Source: Rhizobium sp. N324
GTDB taxonomy: Bacteria > Pseudomonadota > Alphaproteobacteria > Rhizobiales > Rhizobiaceae
DNA length: 64,000 bases
Assembly (NCBI RefSeq): GCF_001664485.1
Contig: NZ_CP013632.1
Span: 1-64,000 of the forward strand
Reading direction: 5' to 3'
Positions within the stretch are counted from its first letter, which is position 1. Every line of letters starts with the position of its first letter. This document shows, piece after piece, positions 17,299 through 25,682 of the stretch. The notes beneath the pieces are model-generated. The model had not been told where the DNA came from and did not search any database. It saw only the letters and a program-made list of their open reading frames with translations. The position numbers and the translations under genes were made by a program.

Positions 17299-17931
17299 CT
17301 AGCGGAGCAGCCCGTCCCGTCCAAACTCCTCCCAACCCCGCAGGTCAGCCTCCACGTCTTCGGTGACGTCTCGCGACGCCGCAGTCGCCTTGCCGTCCTT
17401 CTTTAGTGAACGCGTCAGCTTCGCCCTGTAGGCCGCCCTCCGCCTGTTCTCCGCGGCAGCCGTGGCGTCCTCTTCACGCCACTCTTCGGCAGCGCCCCGG
17501 TCGAGCAGTTCCTCAACCATCCGCGCTTCGAAGACGTGGAAGGTGATCTGCCTGGCGCGGCCGCGAAGTTTGACCGTCCGCGTCCCGGCGCTGGGTAAAC
17601 GACCGTCCTCCAGCCAGCGACGCCTCTCGGCCGTTGAGATCGCGAGGATGTCCTCGATTTCGCGCGGGATCACCGGCAGGTTTTCGATGCCATTGAGCGA
17701 CTTCGCGATGACTGCCGAGGCACGACGGAACTCGCTCTCCGAGCTTCCAGGCATCGACAACGTTAATACCCTCCCGCTGATGTCGAGCGATTTTCGGACA
17801 GACGACGGGAGGCGCGCACGGATTTCCAAGAGGATTCCCTTGGCGCGCACTGAAGACCCCAGGGTGGCCGCGGGCCGTAGCGCCCACCTTTCCACGAGGG
17901 CAGAAGCGTCATTCTTCTTGTCTTTGGCCAT
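17299..17931 (-). CDS. Hypothetical protein, about 210 aa
   Basis: A charged soluble protein beginning MAKDKKNDASALVERW. The frame remains open 85 codons further upstream, but that part looks non-coding, so the ATG at 17931 is preferred. Residues about 105-160 (IEDILAISTAERRRWLEDGRLPSAG, then RGRARQITFHVFEARMVEELL) suggest a DNA-binding helix-turn-helix-like domain. The C-terminal third is a Lys/Arg/Glu-rich helix. No family is recognised. Confidence 0.55.
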   Translation of the reverse strand: MAKDKKNDASALVERWALRPAATLGSSVRAKGILLEIRARLPSSVRKSLDISGRVLTLSMPGSSESEFRRASAVIAKSLNGIENLPVIPREIEDILAISTAERRRWLEDGRLPSAGTRTVKLRGRARQITFHVFEARMVEELLDRGAAEEWREEDATAAAENRRRAAYRAKLTRSLKKDGKATAASRDVTEDVEADLRGWEEFGRDGLLR

Positions 17932-18175
17932 CCGCACATAGATGGGGTCGGGGCGAAGCCCCGTCAACGGCCACGGCATTGCCGGCTCCGCGCCATGCGC
18001 AGTTGGGCGACTGCCTCGCTCCAGCGCCACTCTAACCGCGATTTTCGTGTCTGCCAAAACGTTCATCGGTGGTGAAACTACTGACGTTGCTGTGAAGATC
18101 GTTGCTCCGTTTTCAGCCTTTAAGAGGTGCTTGTTGGGTCCAACACACCAACTCGAAAAATTTTTTGAAGGCGAT

Positions 18176-18298
18176 CTTGAAACCAAAAATATTGAAAACC
18201 AAATCGAAGCCGTCGGCAGCCCAGAAGGGGGCCGAAAGCCGGGGACGCAGGTTTCCGCCGCGTTCCTTCCATCTCGCTTCTAGGAGGTTTTGGTCATG
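18176..18298 (+). promoter_or_regulatory. ROSE-type RNA thermometer in hsp20 leader
   Basis: The leader directly before the hsp20 ATG ends with AUCUCGCUUCUAGGAGG followed by UUUUGGUC and the AUG. This matches the terminal hairpin of ROSE thermometers, in which UYGCU pairs with the AGGAG ribosome binding site. Upstream sequence (18207-18260) is GC-rich and can form further stems, as in ROSE elements. CTTGAAA at 18176 could be a heat-shock -35 box, but a -10 box is not clear. Heating should melt the stem and allow translation. Confidence 0.82.
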
Positions 18299-18766
18299 AG
18301 AACCGAGTTTGACTTTGCACCGCTCTATCGGTCCAGCATTGGCTTCGATCGTGTTTTTTCGCTGCTCAACAATCCGCAGCGCCTACAGGCCGTCGAGGCC
18401 TGGCCGCCCTACGACATTCTGAAGGTCGGTGACAACGAGTACCGCATTGTCATGGCGGTCGCCGGCTTCGAGGATGGCGATCTCGACATTACGCAGGAAC
18501 GCAACGTGCTTGTCGTCAAGGGCGGTAAAGCCGATGACGCCAAAGCGGAATACTTGCACCGCGGTATCGCCACGCGGGGCTTCGAGCGCCGCTTCGAGCT
18601 TGCGGATCATGTGAGCGTGGAAAACGCTTCGCTGAAGAACGGTCTGCTGCACATCGCGCTCAAGCGCGAGATTCCGGAGGCGATGAAGCCACGCAAGATC
18701 GCCATTGGCGATGGCGCGCCGACACAGGTGCCGCTGCAGATCGAAGGTGAGAAGCAGGTCGCGTAA
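18296..18766 (+). CDS. Small heat shock protein, Hsp20 family (IbpA-like)
   Basis: A 156-aa alpha-crystallin-domain chaperone that binds unfolding proteins in the cytoplasm. The domain covers about residues 35-130, with PPYDILKVGDNEYRIVMAVAGF, the ERNVLVVKG strand, GIATRGFERRFELADHV and the conserved C-terminal LKNGLLHIAL. A C-terminal IAI/PRKIAIG motif for oligomer contact is present. The ATG at 18296 has AGGAGG eight bases upstream, inside the ROSE hairpin, so its translation is expected to be temperature-controlled. A perfect hairpin follows the stop codon. Confidence 0.95.
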   Translation: MRTEFDFAPLYRSSIGFDRVFSLLNNPQRLQAVEAWPPYDILKVGDNEYRIVMAVAGFEDGDLDITQERNVLVVKGGKADDAKAEYLHRGIATRGFERRFELADHVSVENASLKNGLLHIALKREIPEAMKPRKIAIGDGAPTQVPLQIEGEKQVA

Positions 18767-18782
18767 GCGTCGATCGTAGAGG

Positions 18783-18811
18783 CGCAGGCGACGCTTGCAG
18801 CGTCGCCTGCG
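18783..18811. repeat. Perfect 13-bp hairpin after hsp20
   Basis: CGCAGGCGACGCT (18783-18795), loop TGC, AGCGTCGCCTGCG (18799-18811). It has no T-run. It lies between hsp20 and the small gene at 18819 and could set their expression ratio or protect the hsp20 mRNA end. Confidence 0.75.
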
Positions 18812-18818
18812 GAAAACG

Positions 18819-19052
18819 ATGAAAGCATTCGATTCCGATAAGCCAGATTACTTCGGCGCTGCCGACCTGCGTATCTGCCAAAGCGTCTTCGACATCGTCG
18901 CTTCAGAAGCGGGAGTGGAGCCGACGTCCGAGGAGGGCGAGCGCATCGCCGCCATTCTCGTGCAGCTCTATCGTCAAGGAGTGAAAGAGCCGGACCGGCT
19001 GCGGGTCGTAGTCGAGTCCGCCCGCGGCATTCGTATTTCAAAAGCTGCGTAA
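18819..19052 (+). CDS. Small hypothetical protein, 77 aa
   Basis: A 77-aa soluble helical protein beginning MKAFDSDKPDYFG, with no membrane segment. Two amphipathic helices are likely (ICQSVFDIVASEAG and ERIAAILVQLYRQG). It lies 52 bases after hsp20 on the same strand, behind a strong hairpin, and is probably read from the heat-shock transcript at a lower level. The ribosome binding site is weak (GGAAAACG). The family is not recognised; linkage suggests a stress role. Confidence 0.65.
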   Translation: MKAFDSDKPDYFGAADLRICQSVFDIVASEAGVEPTSEEGERIAAILVQLYRQGVKEPDRLRVVVESARGIRISKAA

Positions 19053-19247
19053 GGGGTGGACGCTGCACGACAGCGGCGTCCTTCGCCTCGCCTCTTCATA
19101 TCCTCGCGATCCCGAAGGCGTTTTGCACCCTGACAGGGTTGAATTTTGCTGGCGGTCGAGAAGTCGGAGCCTCGCACGACCAGAATTTCCGGTGGTCAGT
19201 GAAAACGAACGAAGCGATACCAGTTACAGATAGCCATTGCGCAAGCG

Positions 19248-19280
19248 TTCGCTTTCTTTAAAACGAAAGCAGATCGAAAG
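19248..19280. promoter_or_regulatory. Candidate GlpR operator before glpR
   Basis: CGAAA occurs at 19264 and 19275, spaced by exactly 11 bp, with an opposed TTCGC at 19248. The same half-site is found as TTCGT before glpD. This is a likely autoregulatory site for the DeoR-family regulator. Confidence 0.5.
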
Positions 19281-19288
19281 GCGCGCCG

Positions 19289-20062
19289 ATGTTCTTGACC
19301 GACCGACAGACTGAAATCGTGGCGATTGCGAAATCGAGCGGCAGGGTTCTGGTCGAAGAGCTCGCCTCCCGCTTTTCGGTGACGCCGCAGACGATCCGCA
19401 AGGATCTGAATGATCTCTGCGATGCGCAGGTGCTGACGCGCATCCATGGCGGCGCCACATTCCCGAGCGGCACCGAGAACGTCAAATACGAGGCGCGCCG
19501 CCAGATCGCCGCTTCCGAGAAACAGGCGATCGGCATGGCTGCGGTCGAGCTGATCCCCAGCGGAGCCTCGCTCTTCATTAACATCGGCACGACGACCGAG
19601 GCGGTTGGCGAGGCGCTCGCCAACCATCACGAGTTGATGGTGATCACTAACAATATCAACGTTGCCAATAGGTTACGCTTGCTGCCGGCAATCGAGGTGG
19701 TGATCGCCGGTGGCGTCGTGCGCGGCTCTGACGGCGGGATCGTCGGCGAAGCGGCCGTCGATTTCATCCGTCAGTTCAAGGTCGATTACGCGGTGATCGG
19801 CGCGTCGGCGATCGACATGGACGGCGCGCTTCTCGACTATGATTTTCGCGAGGTCAAGGTCGCCCAGGCGATCATCGCCAATGCCCGGCATGTCATTCTC
19901 GTTGCCGATTCCACCAAGTTCGAACGCACCGCGCCGGTCCGGATCGGCCAGCTTTCCCAGGTTCATACCTTCATCACCGACCACTGTCCGGTGCCGTCGA
20001 TCCGCAATCTCTGCCTCGAAAACAATGTGAAGCTGATCGAAACGAACGGAAGATCGGGTTAG
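19289..20062 (+). CDS. glpR: DeoR-family repressor of glycerol genes
   Basis: A 257-aa DeoR regulator. The N-terminal helix-turn-helix is LTDRQTEIVAIAKSSGRV...VTPQTIRKDLNDL (about residues 3-45), with the family's RIHGGA block. The C-terminal sugar-phosphate-sensing domain (about 75-250) contains the NIGTTTEAV and ADSTKFERTAP motifs. Glycerol 3-phosphate is the expected inducer, from the family and from the adjoining glp genes. 11-bp-spaced TTCGT/CGAAA repeats flank it on both sides. The glpD start follows after about 120 bases on the same strand. Confidence 0.9.
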   Translation: MFLTDRQTEIVAIAKSSGRVLVEELASRFSVTPQTIRKDLNDLCDAQVLTRIHGGATFPSGTENVKYEARRQIAASEKQAIGMAAVELIPSGASLFINIGTTTEAVGEALANHHELMVITNNINVANRLRLLPAIEVVIAGGVVRGSDGGIVGEAAVDFIRQFKVDYAVIGASAIDMDGALLDYDFREVKVAQAIIANARHVILVADSTKFERTAPVRIGQLSQVHTFITDHCPVPSIRNLCLENNVKLIETNGRSG

Positions 20063-20083
20063 GCCCGCCGGTCCGCGCAAACA

Positions 20084-20110
20084 TTCGTTTGACATTCGTA
20101 TCTCTTTCGT
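20084..20110. promoter_or_regulatory. Candidate GlpR operator before glpD
   Basis: TTCGT starts at 20084, 20095 and 20106: three direct repeats with a precise 11-bp period, so they lie on one face of the helix. They stand about 75-100 bases before the glpD start, in the promoter region. Confidence 0.6.
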
Positions 20111-20183
20111 TTTAACTGCCTTCACTTTCGCAATCGCGCAAGTTTTGTGCGATGCGAAATCCGCAGTGGGCTCGGAGGGGATA

Positions 20184-21698
20184 TTGGGCCGGGAGATTTA
20201 CGACATATTCGTCATTGGCGGCGGCATCAACGGCTGCGGCATTGCGCGCGATGCCGTCGGGCGCGGCTATTCCGTGGCGCTGGCGGAGATGAACGACTTC
20301 GCTTCGGGCACCTCGTCGGGCGCCACCAAGCTCATTCATGGCGGCCTGCGCTATCTCGAGCATTACGAGTTCCGCCTGGTGCGCGAATCGCTGATGGAGC
20401 GCGAGATCCTCTGGGCGATGGCGCCGCACATCATCTGGCCGATGCGCTTCGTGCTGCCTTATCACAAGGGCGGCATCCGTCCGGCTTGGCTGATCCGGCT
20501 CGGCCTCTTCCTTTACGACCATCTCGGCGGCCGCAAGCTGCTGCCGGCGACCTCAGTGCTCGACATGCGCCGCGATCCGGCCGGCAAGCCGCTGAAGGCG
20601 CTATTCTCAAAGGCTTTCGAATATTCCGACGGCTGGGTCGACGATGCCCGCATGGTGGTGCTGAACGCCCGCGACGCCGCCGACAAGGGGGCGACCATCA
20701 TGCCGCGCACCAAAGTGGTGTCGGCAAGGCGCGAAAATGGTCTGTGGCACATCGAGACCACCGATACGGTCACCGGCCGCAATGACAGCCATCGGGCCCG
20801 CATGCTGGTCAATGCGGCCGGTCCCTGGGTCGATCATGTCATCCGCTCCGCCTTCGGCCAGAACGAGGCTCGCCATGTCCGCCTCGTCCAGGGCAGCCAT
20901 ATTATCGTGAAGAAGAAGTTCGACGATCCGCGTGCCTATTTCTTTCAGAATCCCGATAATCGCATCATCTTCGCCATTCCCTATGAGGGCGACTTCACCC
21001 TGATCGGCACCACCGACCGGGATTACACCGCCGATCCCAAGGATGTGAGGATCTCCGAGGAGGAGACCGTCTATCTGTGCAATGCGGCGTCGGAATATTT
21101 CAAGGAGCCGGTCGGGCCGGAGGATATCGTCTGGACCTATTCGGCGGTCCGGCCGCTTTATGATGACGGCGCTTCGAAGGCGCAGGAGGCGACGCGCGAC
21201 TACGTGCTGAAGCTGGAGGGCGAAGGCAATGCCGCGCCGCTGCTCAACGTCTTCGGCGGCAAGCTCACCACCTATCGCCGGCTTTCCGAACATGCGCTGG
21301 AGAAGATCGGAGCCGCGATCGGCATCAAGGGCGCCCCGTGGACGGCCAAAAGCCATCTGCCCGGCGGCGACTTCCCGGTCCGGGGTTACGAGGGGCAGGT
21401 CGCCGATCTGAAGCGGCTCTATCCGTTCCTCGCCGATCGGCATGCCCGCCGGCTGGTGCGCCGCTACGGCACCAGGGCCAAGGCGCTGCTCGGCCAAGCC
21501 CGCGGCATCGAAGACCTCGGACGGCTGTTCGGCGGCGATCTCTACGAGGCCGAGGTCGCCTATCTCGTCGAACATGAATGGGCCCGGCACGCCGAAGACG
21601 TGCTGTGGAGGAGAACAAAGGATGGTCTGCGCCTTTCGAAGGAGCAGGCCCAGTCACTGGAGGAGTACATGGCTGCCATGCCGGCGATGGCCGGATAA
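20184..21698 (+). CDS. glpD: Aerobic glycerol-3-phosphate dehydrogenase
   Basis: A 504-aa FAD enzyme at the inner membrane that oxidises sn-glycerol 3-phosphate to DHAP and passes electrons to quinone. The N-terminal FAD-binding motif is VIGGGINGCG (about residues 9-18); ATKLIHGGLRYLE and GTTDRDY are typical blocks, and the GlpO/GlpD C-terminal domain follows (about 380-500). The TTG at 20184 is the preferred start because GGAGGGG stands three to nine bases before it and the FAD fold begins at once. An upstream in-frame TTG at 20145 has no such site. It is the first gene of the glpDSTPQUVK run. Confidence 0.95.
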   Translation: MGREIYDIFVIGGGINGCGIARDAVGRGYSVALAEMNDFASGTSSGATKLIHGGLRYLEHYEFRLVRESLMEREILWAMAPHIIWPMRFVLPYHKGGIRPAWLIRLGLFLYDHLGGRKLLPATSVLDMRRDPAGKPLKALFSKAFEYSDGWVDDARMVVLNARDAADKGATIMPRTKVVSARRENGLWHIETTDTVTGRNDSHRARMLVNAAGPWVDHVIRSAFGQNEARHVRLVQGSHIIVKKKFDDPRAYFFQNPDNRIIFAIPYEGDFTLIGTTDRDYTADPKDVRISEEETVYLCNAASEYFKEPVGPEDIVWTYSAVRPLYDDGASKAQEATRDYVLKLEGEGNAAPLLNVFGGKLTTYRRLSEHALEKIGAAIGIKGAPWTAKSHLPGGDFPVRGYEGQVADLKRLYPFLADRHARRLVRRYGTRAKALLGQARGIEDLGRLFGGDLYEAEVAYLVEHEWARHAEDVLWRRTKDGLRLSKEQAQSLEEYMAAMPAMAG

Positions 21699-21740
21699 GG
21701 CGGCGTGTGGTCCCCGCTGCGTGGAGGCACGGGAACGGGA

Positions 21741-22820
21741 ATGCTGGAACTGCGGAAAGCCGCAAAGATGGTGGGAGGAGACTATCATATCCACCCGACC
21801 GATCTTGTTTTTGAAAGAGGAACGCTAAACGTTCTGCTTGGGCCGACATTGTCGGGCAAGACCTCGTTGATGCGTCTGATGGCCGGCCTTGATCGGCCGA
21901 CAACCGGTACGATCCATTTTGATGGCGCTGACGTGACAGGTATGCCTGTCCAGAAGCGCAACATTGCCATGGTCTACCAGCAGTTCATCAATTATCCGGC
22001 ATTGACGGTCTACGAGAATATCGCCTCGCCGCTGCGGATTGCCGGCAAGGACGCCAAGGTCATCGATCTGGAGGTGCGCAAGGCTGCCGAACTTTTGAAA
22101 CTCGGGCCTTATCTCGATCGCACGCCGCTTAACCTCTCCGGTGGCCAGCAGCAGCGCACGGCGCTCGCCCGCGCACTCGTGAAGAATGCAAGCCTTGTTT
22201 TGATGGACGAGCCGCTTGCCAACCTCGACTACAAGCTGCGTGAGGAACTGCGGCAAGAATTGCCGCGCGTCTTCGCGCAATCCGGCGCGATCTTCGTCTA
22301 TGCGACGACCGAACCCTCCGAAGCCCTGCTGCTGGGCGGCAATACGGCGGCGCTCAGCGAGGGCCGGATCACCCAGTTCGGCCCGACGGTCGAGGTCTAC
22401 CGCAATCCGCTCGATCTGACGACGGCGAAAACCTTTGCCGATCCGCCGCTGAATTTTGTCGATCTGGTCAAATCGGACGGCAATTTCCTGCGCGACGGCG
22501 CGCTGATTTTTGCCGTGCCGCCGCATCTTCAGAACGTGCCGGACGGGCCGGCAACGATCGCGTTTCACCCGCATCATCTTGCGCCGACCGCCCAGACAGC
22601 CGGTTCGGCGCGGATGACGGCAAGAACACAGATTTCGGAGATCACCGGGTCGGAAAGTTTTGTTCATCTGCAATTTGCCGACACGCGCTGGGTGATGCTT
22701 GCGCATGGCATCCACAACATCGAGCCGGACGCGGATATCTCCGTTTTCATCGACACGCGCCACCTGATGGCGTTCGGCGCGGACGGCCGGGCGATCACCA
22801 CCGCCAGGCAAAGGGGCTAG
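21741..22820 (+). CDS. glpS: Glycerol ABC transporter ATPase GlpS (degenerate H-loop)
   Basis: A 359-aa ATPase of the MalK/UgpC type, one of two in the glycerol importer. Walker A is GPTLSGKTS (about residues 33-41), the signature LSGGQQQR is canonical, and Walker B is LVLMDEP with the catalytic Glu. The switch (H-loop) region reads VYATTEPSEAL where VYVTHDQ is usual, so the catalytic His is replaced by Thr. The partner GlpT has the opposite defect (see findings). A C-terminal TOBE-like regulatory domain covers about 240-350. The ATG at 21741 follows GGGAACGGGA. The symbol follows the R. leguminosarum glycerol locus. Confidence 0.9.
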   Translation: MLELRKAAKMVGGDYHIHPTDLVFERGTLNVLLGPTLSGKTSLMRLMAGLDRPTTGTIHFDGADVTGMPVQKRNIAMVYQQFINYPALTVYENIASPLRIAGKDAKVIDLEVRKAAELLKLGPYLDRTPLNLSGGQQQRTALARALVKNASLVLMDEPLANLDYKLREELRQELPRVFAQSGAIFVYATTEPSEALLLGGNTAALSEGRITQFGPTVEVYRNPLDLTTAKTFADPPLNFVDLVKSDGNFLRDGALIFAVPPHLQNVPDGPATIAFHPHHLAPTAQTAGSARMTARTQISEITGSESFVHLQFADTRWVMLAHGIHNIEPDADISVFIDTRHLMAFGADGRAITTARQRG

Positions 22821-22829
22821 GAGAAGATC

Positions 22830-23900
22830 ATGGCACGTATCACCCTCGATCATATTCGCCATGCCTATGGGCCGAACCCGAAGAGCGAGAAGGACTACGC
22901 TCTCAAGGAAGTGCATCACGAATGGAACGATGGCGGCGCCTATGCGCTGCTCGGCCCTTCAGGCTGCGGCAAGACCTCGCTGCTCAATATCATTTCCGGC
23001 CTTATTCAGCCGTCCGAAGGGCGGATTCTCTTCGACGGTCACGACGTGACGAACCTGCCGACGCAGCAGCGAAATATTGCGCAGGTCTTCCAGTTCCCGG
23101 TCATCTACGACACGATGACGGTCTACGACAACCTCGCCTTTCCCCTGCGCAACCGCGGCGTGGCCGAGGCGGATGTCGACCGGCGCGTCCGCGAAATCCT
23201 CGAGATGATCGATCTTGCCGGCTGGGCCAAGCGGCGCGCGCGCGGCTTGACGGCGGACCAAAAGCAGAAGATCTCGCTTGGCCGCGGCCTCGTACGCTCG
23301 GATGTGAACGCGATCCTCTTCGACGAGCCTCTCACCGTTATCGATCCGCATATGAAATGGGTGCTGCGATCGCAGCTGAAGCGGCTGCATAAGCAGTTCG
23401 GTTTTACCATGGTCTATGTCACGCATGACCAGACGGAGGCGCTGACCTTCGCCGACAAAGTCGTGGTGATGTATGACGGCGAGATCGTGCAGATCGGTAC
23501 GCCGGCCGAACTTTTCGAGCGTCCGAGCCATACCTTCGTCGGCTATTTCATCGGTTCGCCGGGCATGAACTTCATGCCGGCCAAGGTAGAGGGCAGCACG
23601 GTTCGGGTCGGCGAGCATGCGCTGACGCTCAACTATGCGCCAAAGACGTCGACAGCGGCCAAGGTAGAACTTGGAATCCGGCCCGAATTTATCCGGGTCG
23701 GCCGCGAGGGCATGCCTGTGACGGTCAGCAAGGTGGAAGATATCGGCCGGCAGAAGATCGTCCGCGCGCAGTTTGCCGGCCAGCCGATCGCGATCGTCGT
23801 TCCTGAGGACGAGGAAATTCCGGCCGATCCCCGGGTGACCTTCGATCCATCGGGTATCAGTATTTATGCCGACTCTTGGCGCGCCGGACCGGAGGCTTGA
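22830..23900 (+). CDS. glpT: Glycerol ABC transporter ATPase GlpT (degenerate signature)
   Basis: A 356-aa MalK/UgpC-type ATPase. Walker A is GPSGCGKTS (about 38-46), the Q-loop Gln is in VFQFPVIYD, Walker B is AILFDEP and the H-loop is VYVTHDQTEAL, all canonical. The ABC signature is LTADQKQK in place of LSGGQQQR, and the D-loop reads TVID in place of NLD. It should pair with GlpS, which has a good signature and a bad H-loop. A TOBE-type C-terminal domain follows. AGGAG stands before the ATG, nine bases after glpS. This is not the unrelated GlpT antiporter of E. coli. Confidence 0.9.
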   Translation: MARITLDHIRHAYGPNPKSEKDYALKEVHHEWNDGGAYALLGPSGCGKTSLLNIISGLIQPSEGRILFDGHDVTNLPTQQRNIAQVFQFPVIYDTMTVYDNLAFPLRNRGVAEADVDRRVREILEMIDLAGWAKRRARGLTADQKQKISLGRGLVRSDVNAILFDEPLTVIDPHMKWVLRSQLKRLHKQFGFTMVYVTHDQTEALTFADKVVVMYDGEIVQIGTPAELFERPSHTFVGYFIGSPGMNFMPAKVEGSTVRVGEHALTLNYAPKTSTAAKVELGIRPEFIRVGREGMPVTVSKVEDIGRQKIVRAQFAGQPIAIVVPEDEEIPADPRVTFDPSGISIYADSWRAGPEA

Positions 23901-23902
23901 TC

Positions 23903-24769
23903 ATGGAAAAAACCTGGAACAACAAAGCCTGGTTTCTGGTCCTGCCGGTCCTCGTGCTGGTGGCTTTCTCGGCTGTCATTCCCTTGATGACGGTTGTGAA
24001 CTATTCCGTTCAGGACACTTTCGGAAACAACCAGTTCTTCTGGAACGGAACGGACTGGTTTACCGAAATCCTGCATTCCGACCGATTCTGGGCCGCCCTG
24101 CAGCGAAACCTGATTTTTTCGTTGATCATTCTCGCGCTTGAGATTCCGCTCGGCATCTTCATTGCGCTCAACATGCCGAAATCAGGTATCGGCGTGCCGG
24201 TATGCCTGGTTCTGATGGCGCTTCCGCTGTTGGTCCCGTGGAACGTGGTCGGCACGATCTGGCAGGTGTTCGGCCGCAACGACATCGGTTTGTTCGGCTA
24301 TTACGTCAATGCCATCGGCATCGATTACAACTACGTGCAGGATCCGCTCGACGCCTGGGTGACGATCATCATCATGGATGTCTGGCACTGGACGAGCCTC
24401 GTCGTCTTGCTCTGCTATGCCGGCCTCGTTTCCATTCCCGATGCTTTCTATCAGGCCGCCAAGATCGACGGTGCGTCGCGTTGGGCAGTGTTCCGCTATA
24501 TCCAGCTGCCGAAGATGAAGCGCGTTCTTCTGATCGCCGTGCTGCTGCGTTTCATGGATAGTTTCATGATCTACACCGAGCCGTTTGTCGTCACGGGTGG
24601 CGGTCCGGGCAACTCGACCACTTTCCTGTCGATCGATCTGGTCAAGACCGCCCTCGGACAGTTTGACCTCGGTCCGGCCGCTGCAATGTCGCTGATCTAT
24701 TTCCTGATCATCCTGCTGCTTTCGTGGGTGTTCTACACCGTCATGACAAGCCACGACGCGGAGAATTGA
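23903..24769 (+). CDS. glpP: Glycerol ABC transporter permease GlpP
   Basis: A 288-aa inner-membrane permease with six hydrophobic helices, of the MalF/UgpA type. The EAA loop that contacts the ATPase is YQAAKIDGASRWAVFRYIQLP (about 195-215). The start MEKTWNNKAW is supported by GGAGG located in the last codons of glpT; the stop and start are two bases apart, so the two are translationally linked. It forms the membrane channel together with GlpQ. Confidence 0.92.
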   Translation: MEKTWNNKAWFLVLPVLVLVAFSAVIPLMTVVNYSVQDTFGNNQFFWNGTDWFTEILHSDRFWAALQRNLIFSLIILALEIPLGIFIALNMPKSGIGVPVCLVLMALPLLVPWNVVGTIWQVFGRNDIGLFGYYVNAIGIDYNYVQDPLDAWVTIIIMDVWHWTSLVVLLCYAGLVSIPDAFYQAAKIDGASRWAVFRYIQLPKMKRVLLIAVLLRFMDSFMIYTEPFVVTGGGPGNSTTFLSIDLVKTALGQFDLGPAAAMSLIYFLIILLLSWVFYTVMTSHDAEN

Positions 24770-24770
24770 A

Positions 24771-25682
24771 ATGAGCGCCTCCAACGAAACGACAACGAGC
24801 CGAAACATCCCGGGCGTTACCAGTGTCGCGAGCGGTCTCTCCTCCGATGAAGTCAGCCGTCTGATGCGCCGGCGCGGCGAGGAATCGCGCTGGTGGTGGC
24901 TGGTTCCGACGATCTATATCATCGTGCTGCTGCTGCCGATCTATTGGCTCGTCAACATGAGCTTCAAGACCAATGCGGAAATCGTCAATTCTCTCACGCT
25001 TTATCCTCATAACCCGACGATCGCCAATTATGTAACGATCTTCACGGAGAAGGCGTGGTATTCCGGCTATATCAATTCGATCACTTATGTCGTCATGAAC
25101 ATGGTGATCTCGGTGGCGGTCGCGCTGCCGGCGGCCTATGCCTTCTCGCGCTACCGGTTCCTCGGCGACAAGCATCTGTTCTTCTGGCTGCTAACGAACC
25201 GGATGGCGCCGCCTGCCGTCTTTGCCCTGCCGTTCTTCCAGCTCTACTCGGCCTTTGGACTGATCGATACGCATATCGCCGTGGCCTTGGCGCATTGCCT
25301 CTTCAACGTACCGCTGGCGGTCTGGATCCTTGAAGGCTTCATGTCCGGCGTGCCGAAGGAAATCGACGAGACGGCCTATATCGATGGCTACTCCTTTCCG
25401 CGGTTCTTCCTGAAGATCTTCACGCCGCTGATTGCGAGCGGCATCGGTGTCGCCTGCTTCTTCTGCTTCATGTTCTCTTGGGTCGAGTTGCTGATTGCAC
25501 GCACGCTGACGACGACCGACGCGAAGCCGATCGCCGCCACCATGACCCGCACCGTCTCTGCATCCGGCATGGATTGGGGCCTGCTCGCCGCCGCGGGTGT
25601 TCTGACCTTGATCCCAGGGGCGCTGGTGATCTGGTTTGTGCGCAATTACATCGCCAAGGGCTTCGCCCTGGGGAGGGTTTGA
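24771..25682 (+). CDS. glpQ: Glycerol ABC transporter permease GlpQ
   Basis: A 303-aa permease of the MalG/UgpE type with six helices after a hydrophilic N-terminal 40 residues. The EAA loop is DETAYIDGYSFPRFFLKIFTPL (about 200-221, with the conserved Gly replaced by its local equivalent). It starts one base after glpP ends and its own stop overlaps the glpU start (TGATG). It is not the glycerophosphodiester phosphodiesterase that bears the same symbol in E. coli. Confidence 0.92.
   Translation: MSASNETTTSRNIPGVTSVASGLSSDEVSRLMRRRGEESRWWWLVPTIYIIVLLLPIYWLVNMSFKTNAEIVNSLTLYPHNPTIANYVTIFTEKAWYSGYINSITYVVMNMVISVAVALPAAYAFSRYRFLGDKHLFFWLLTNRMAPPAVFALPFFQLYSAFGLIDTHIAVALAHCLFNVPLAVWILEGFMSGVPKEIDETAYIDGYSFPRFFLKIFTPLIASGIGVACFFCFMFSWVELLIARTLTTTDAKPIAATMTRTVSASGMDWGLLAAAGVLTLIPGALVIWFVRNYIAKGFALGRV

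Noticed and set aside
17142..17366. Open frames over the candidate sRNA region
   Set aside because: Frames on both strands are short or shadow-like and have no ribosome binding sites; the promoter and terminator fit an RNA gene better.
20607..22919. Long minus-strand open frames opposite glpD and glpS
   Set aside because: They have no recognisable motifs or starts and lie fully within well-supported genes.
22830..25682. Reading glpT and glpQ as the E. coli antiporter and phosphodiesterase
   Set aside because: The products are an ABC ATPase and an ABC permease; the symbols follow the rhizobial glycerol locus and do not imply the E. coli functions.
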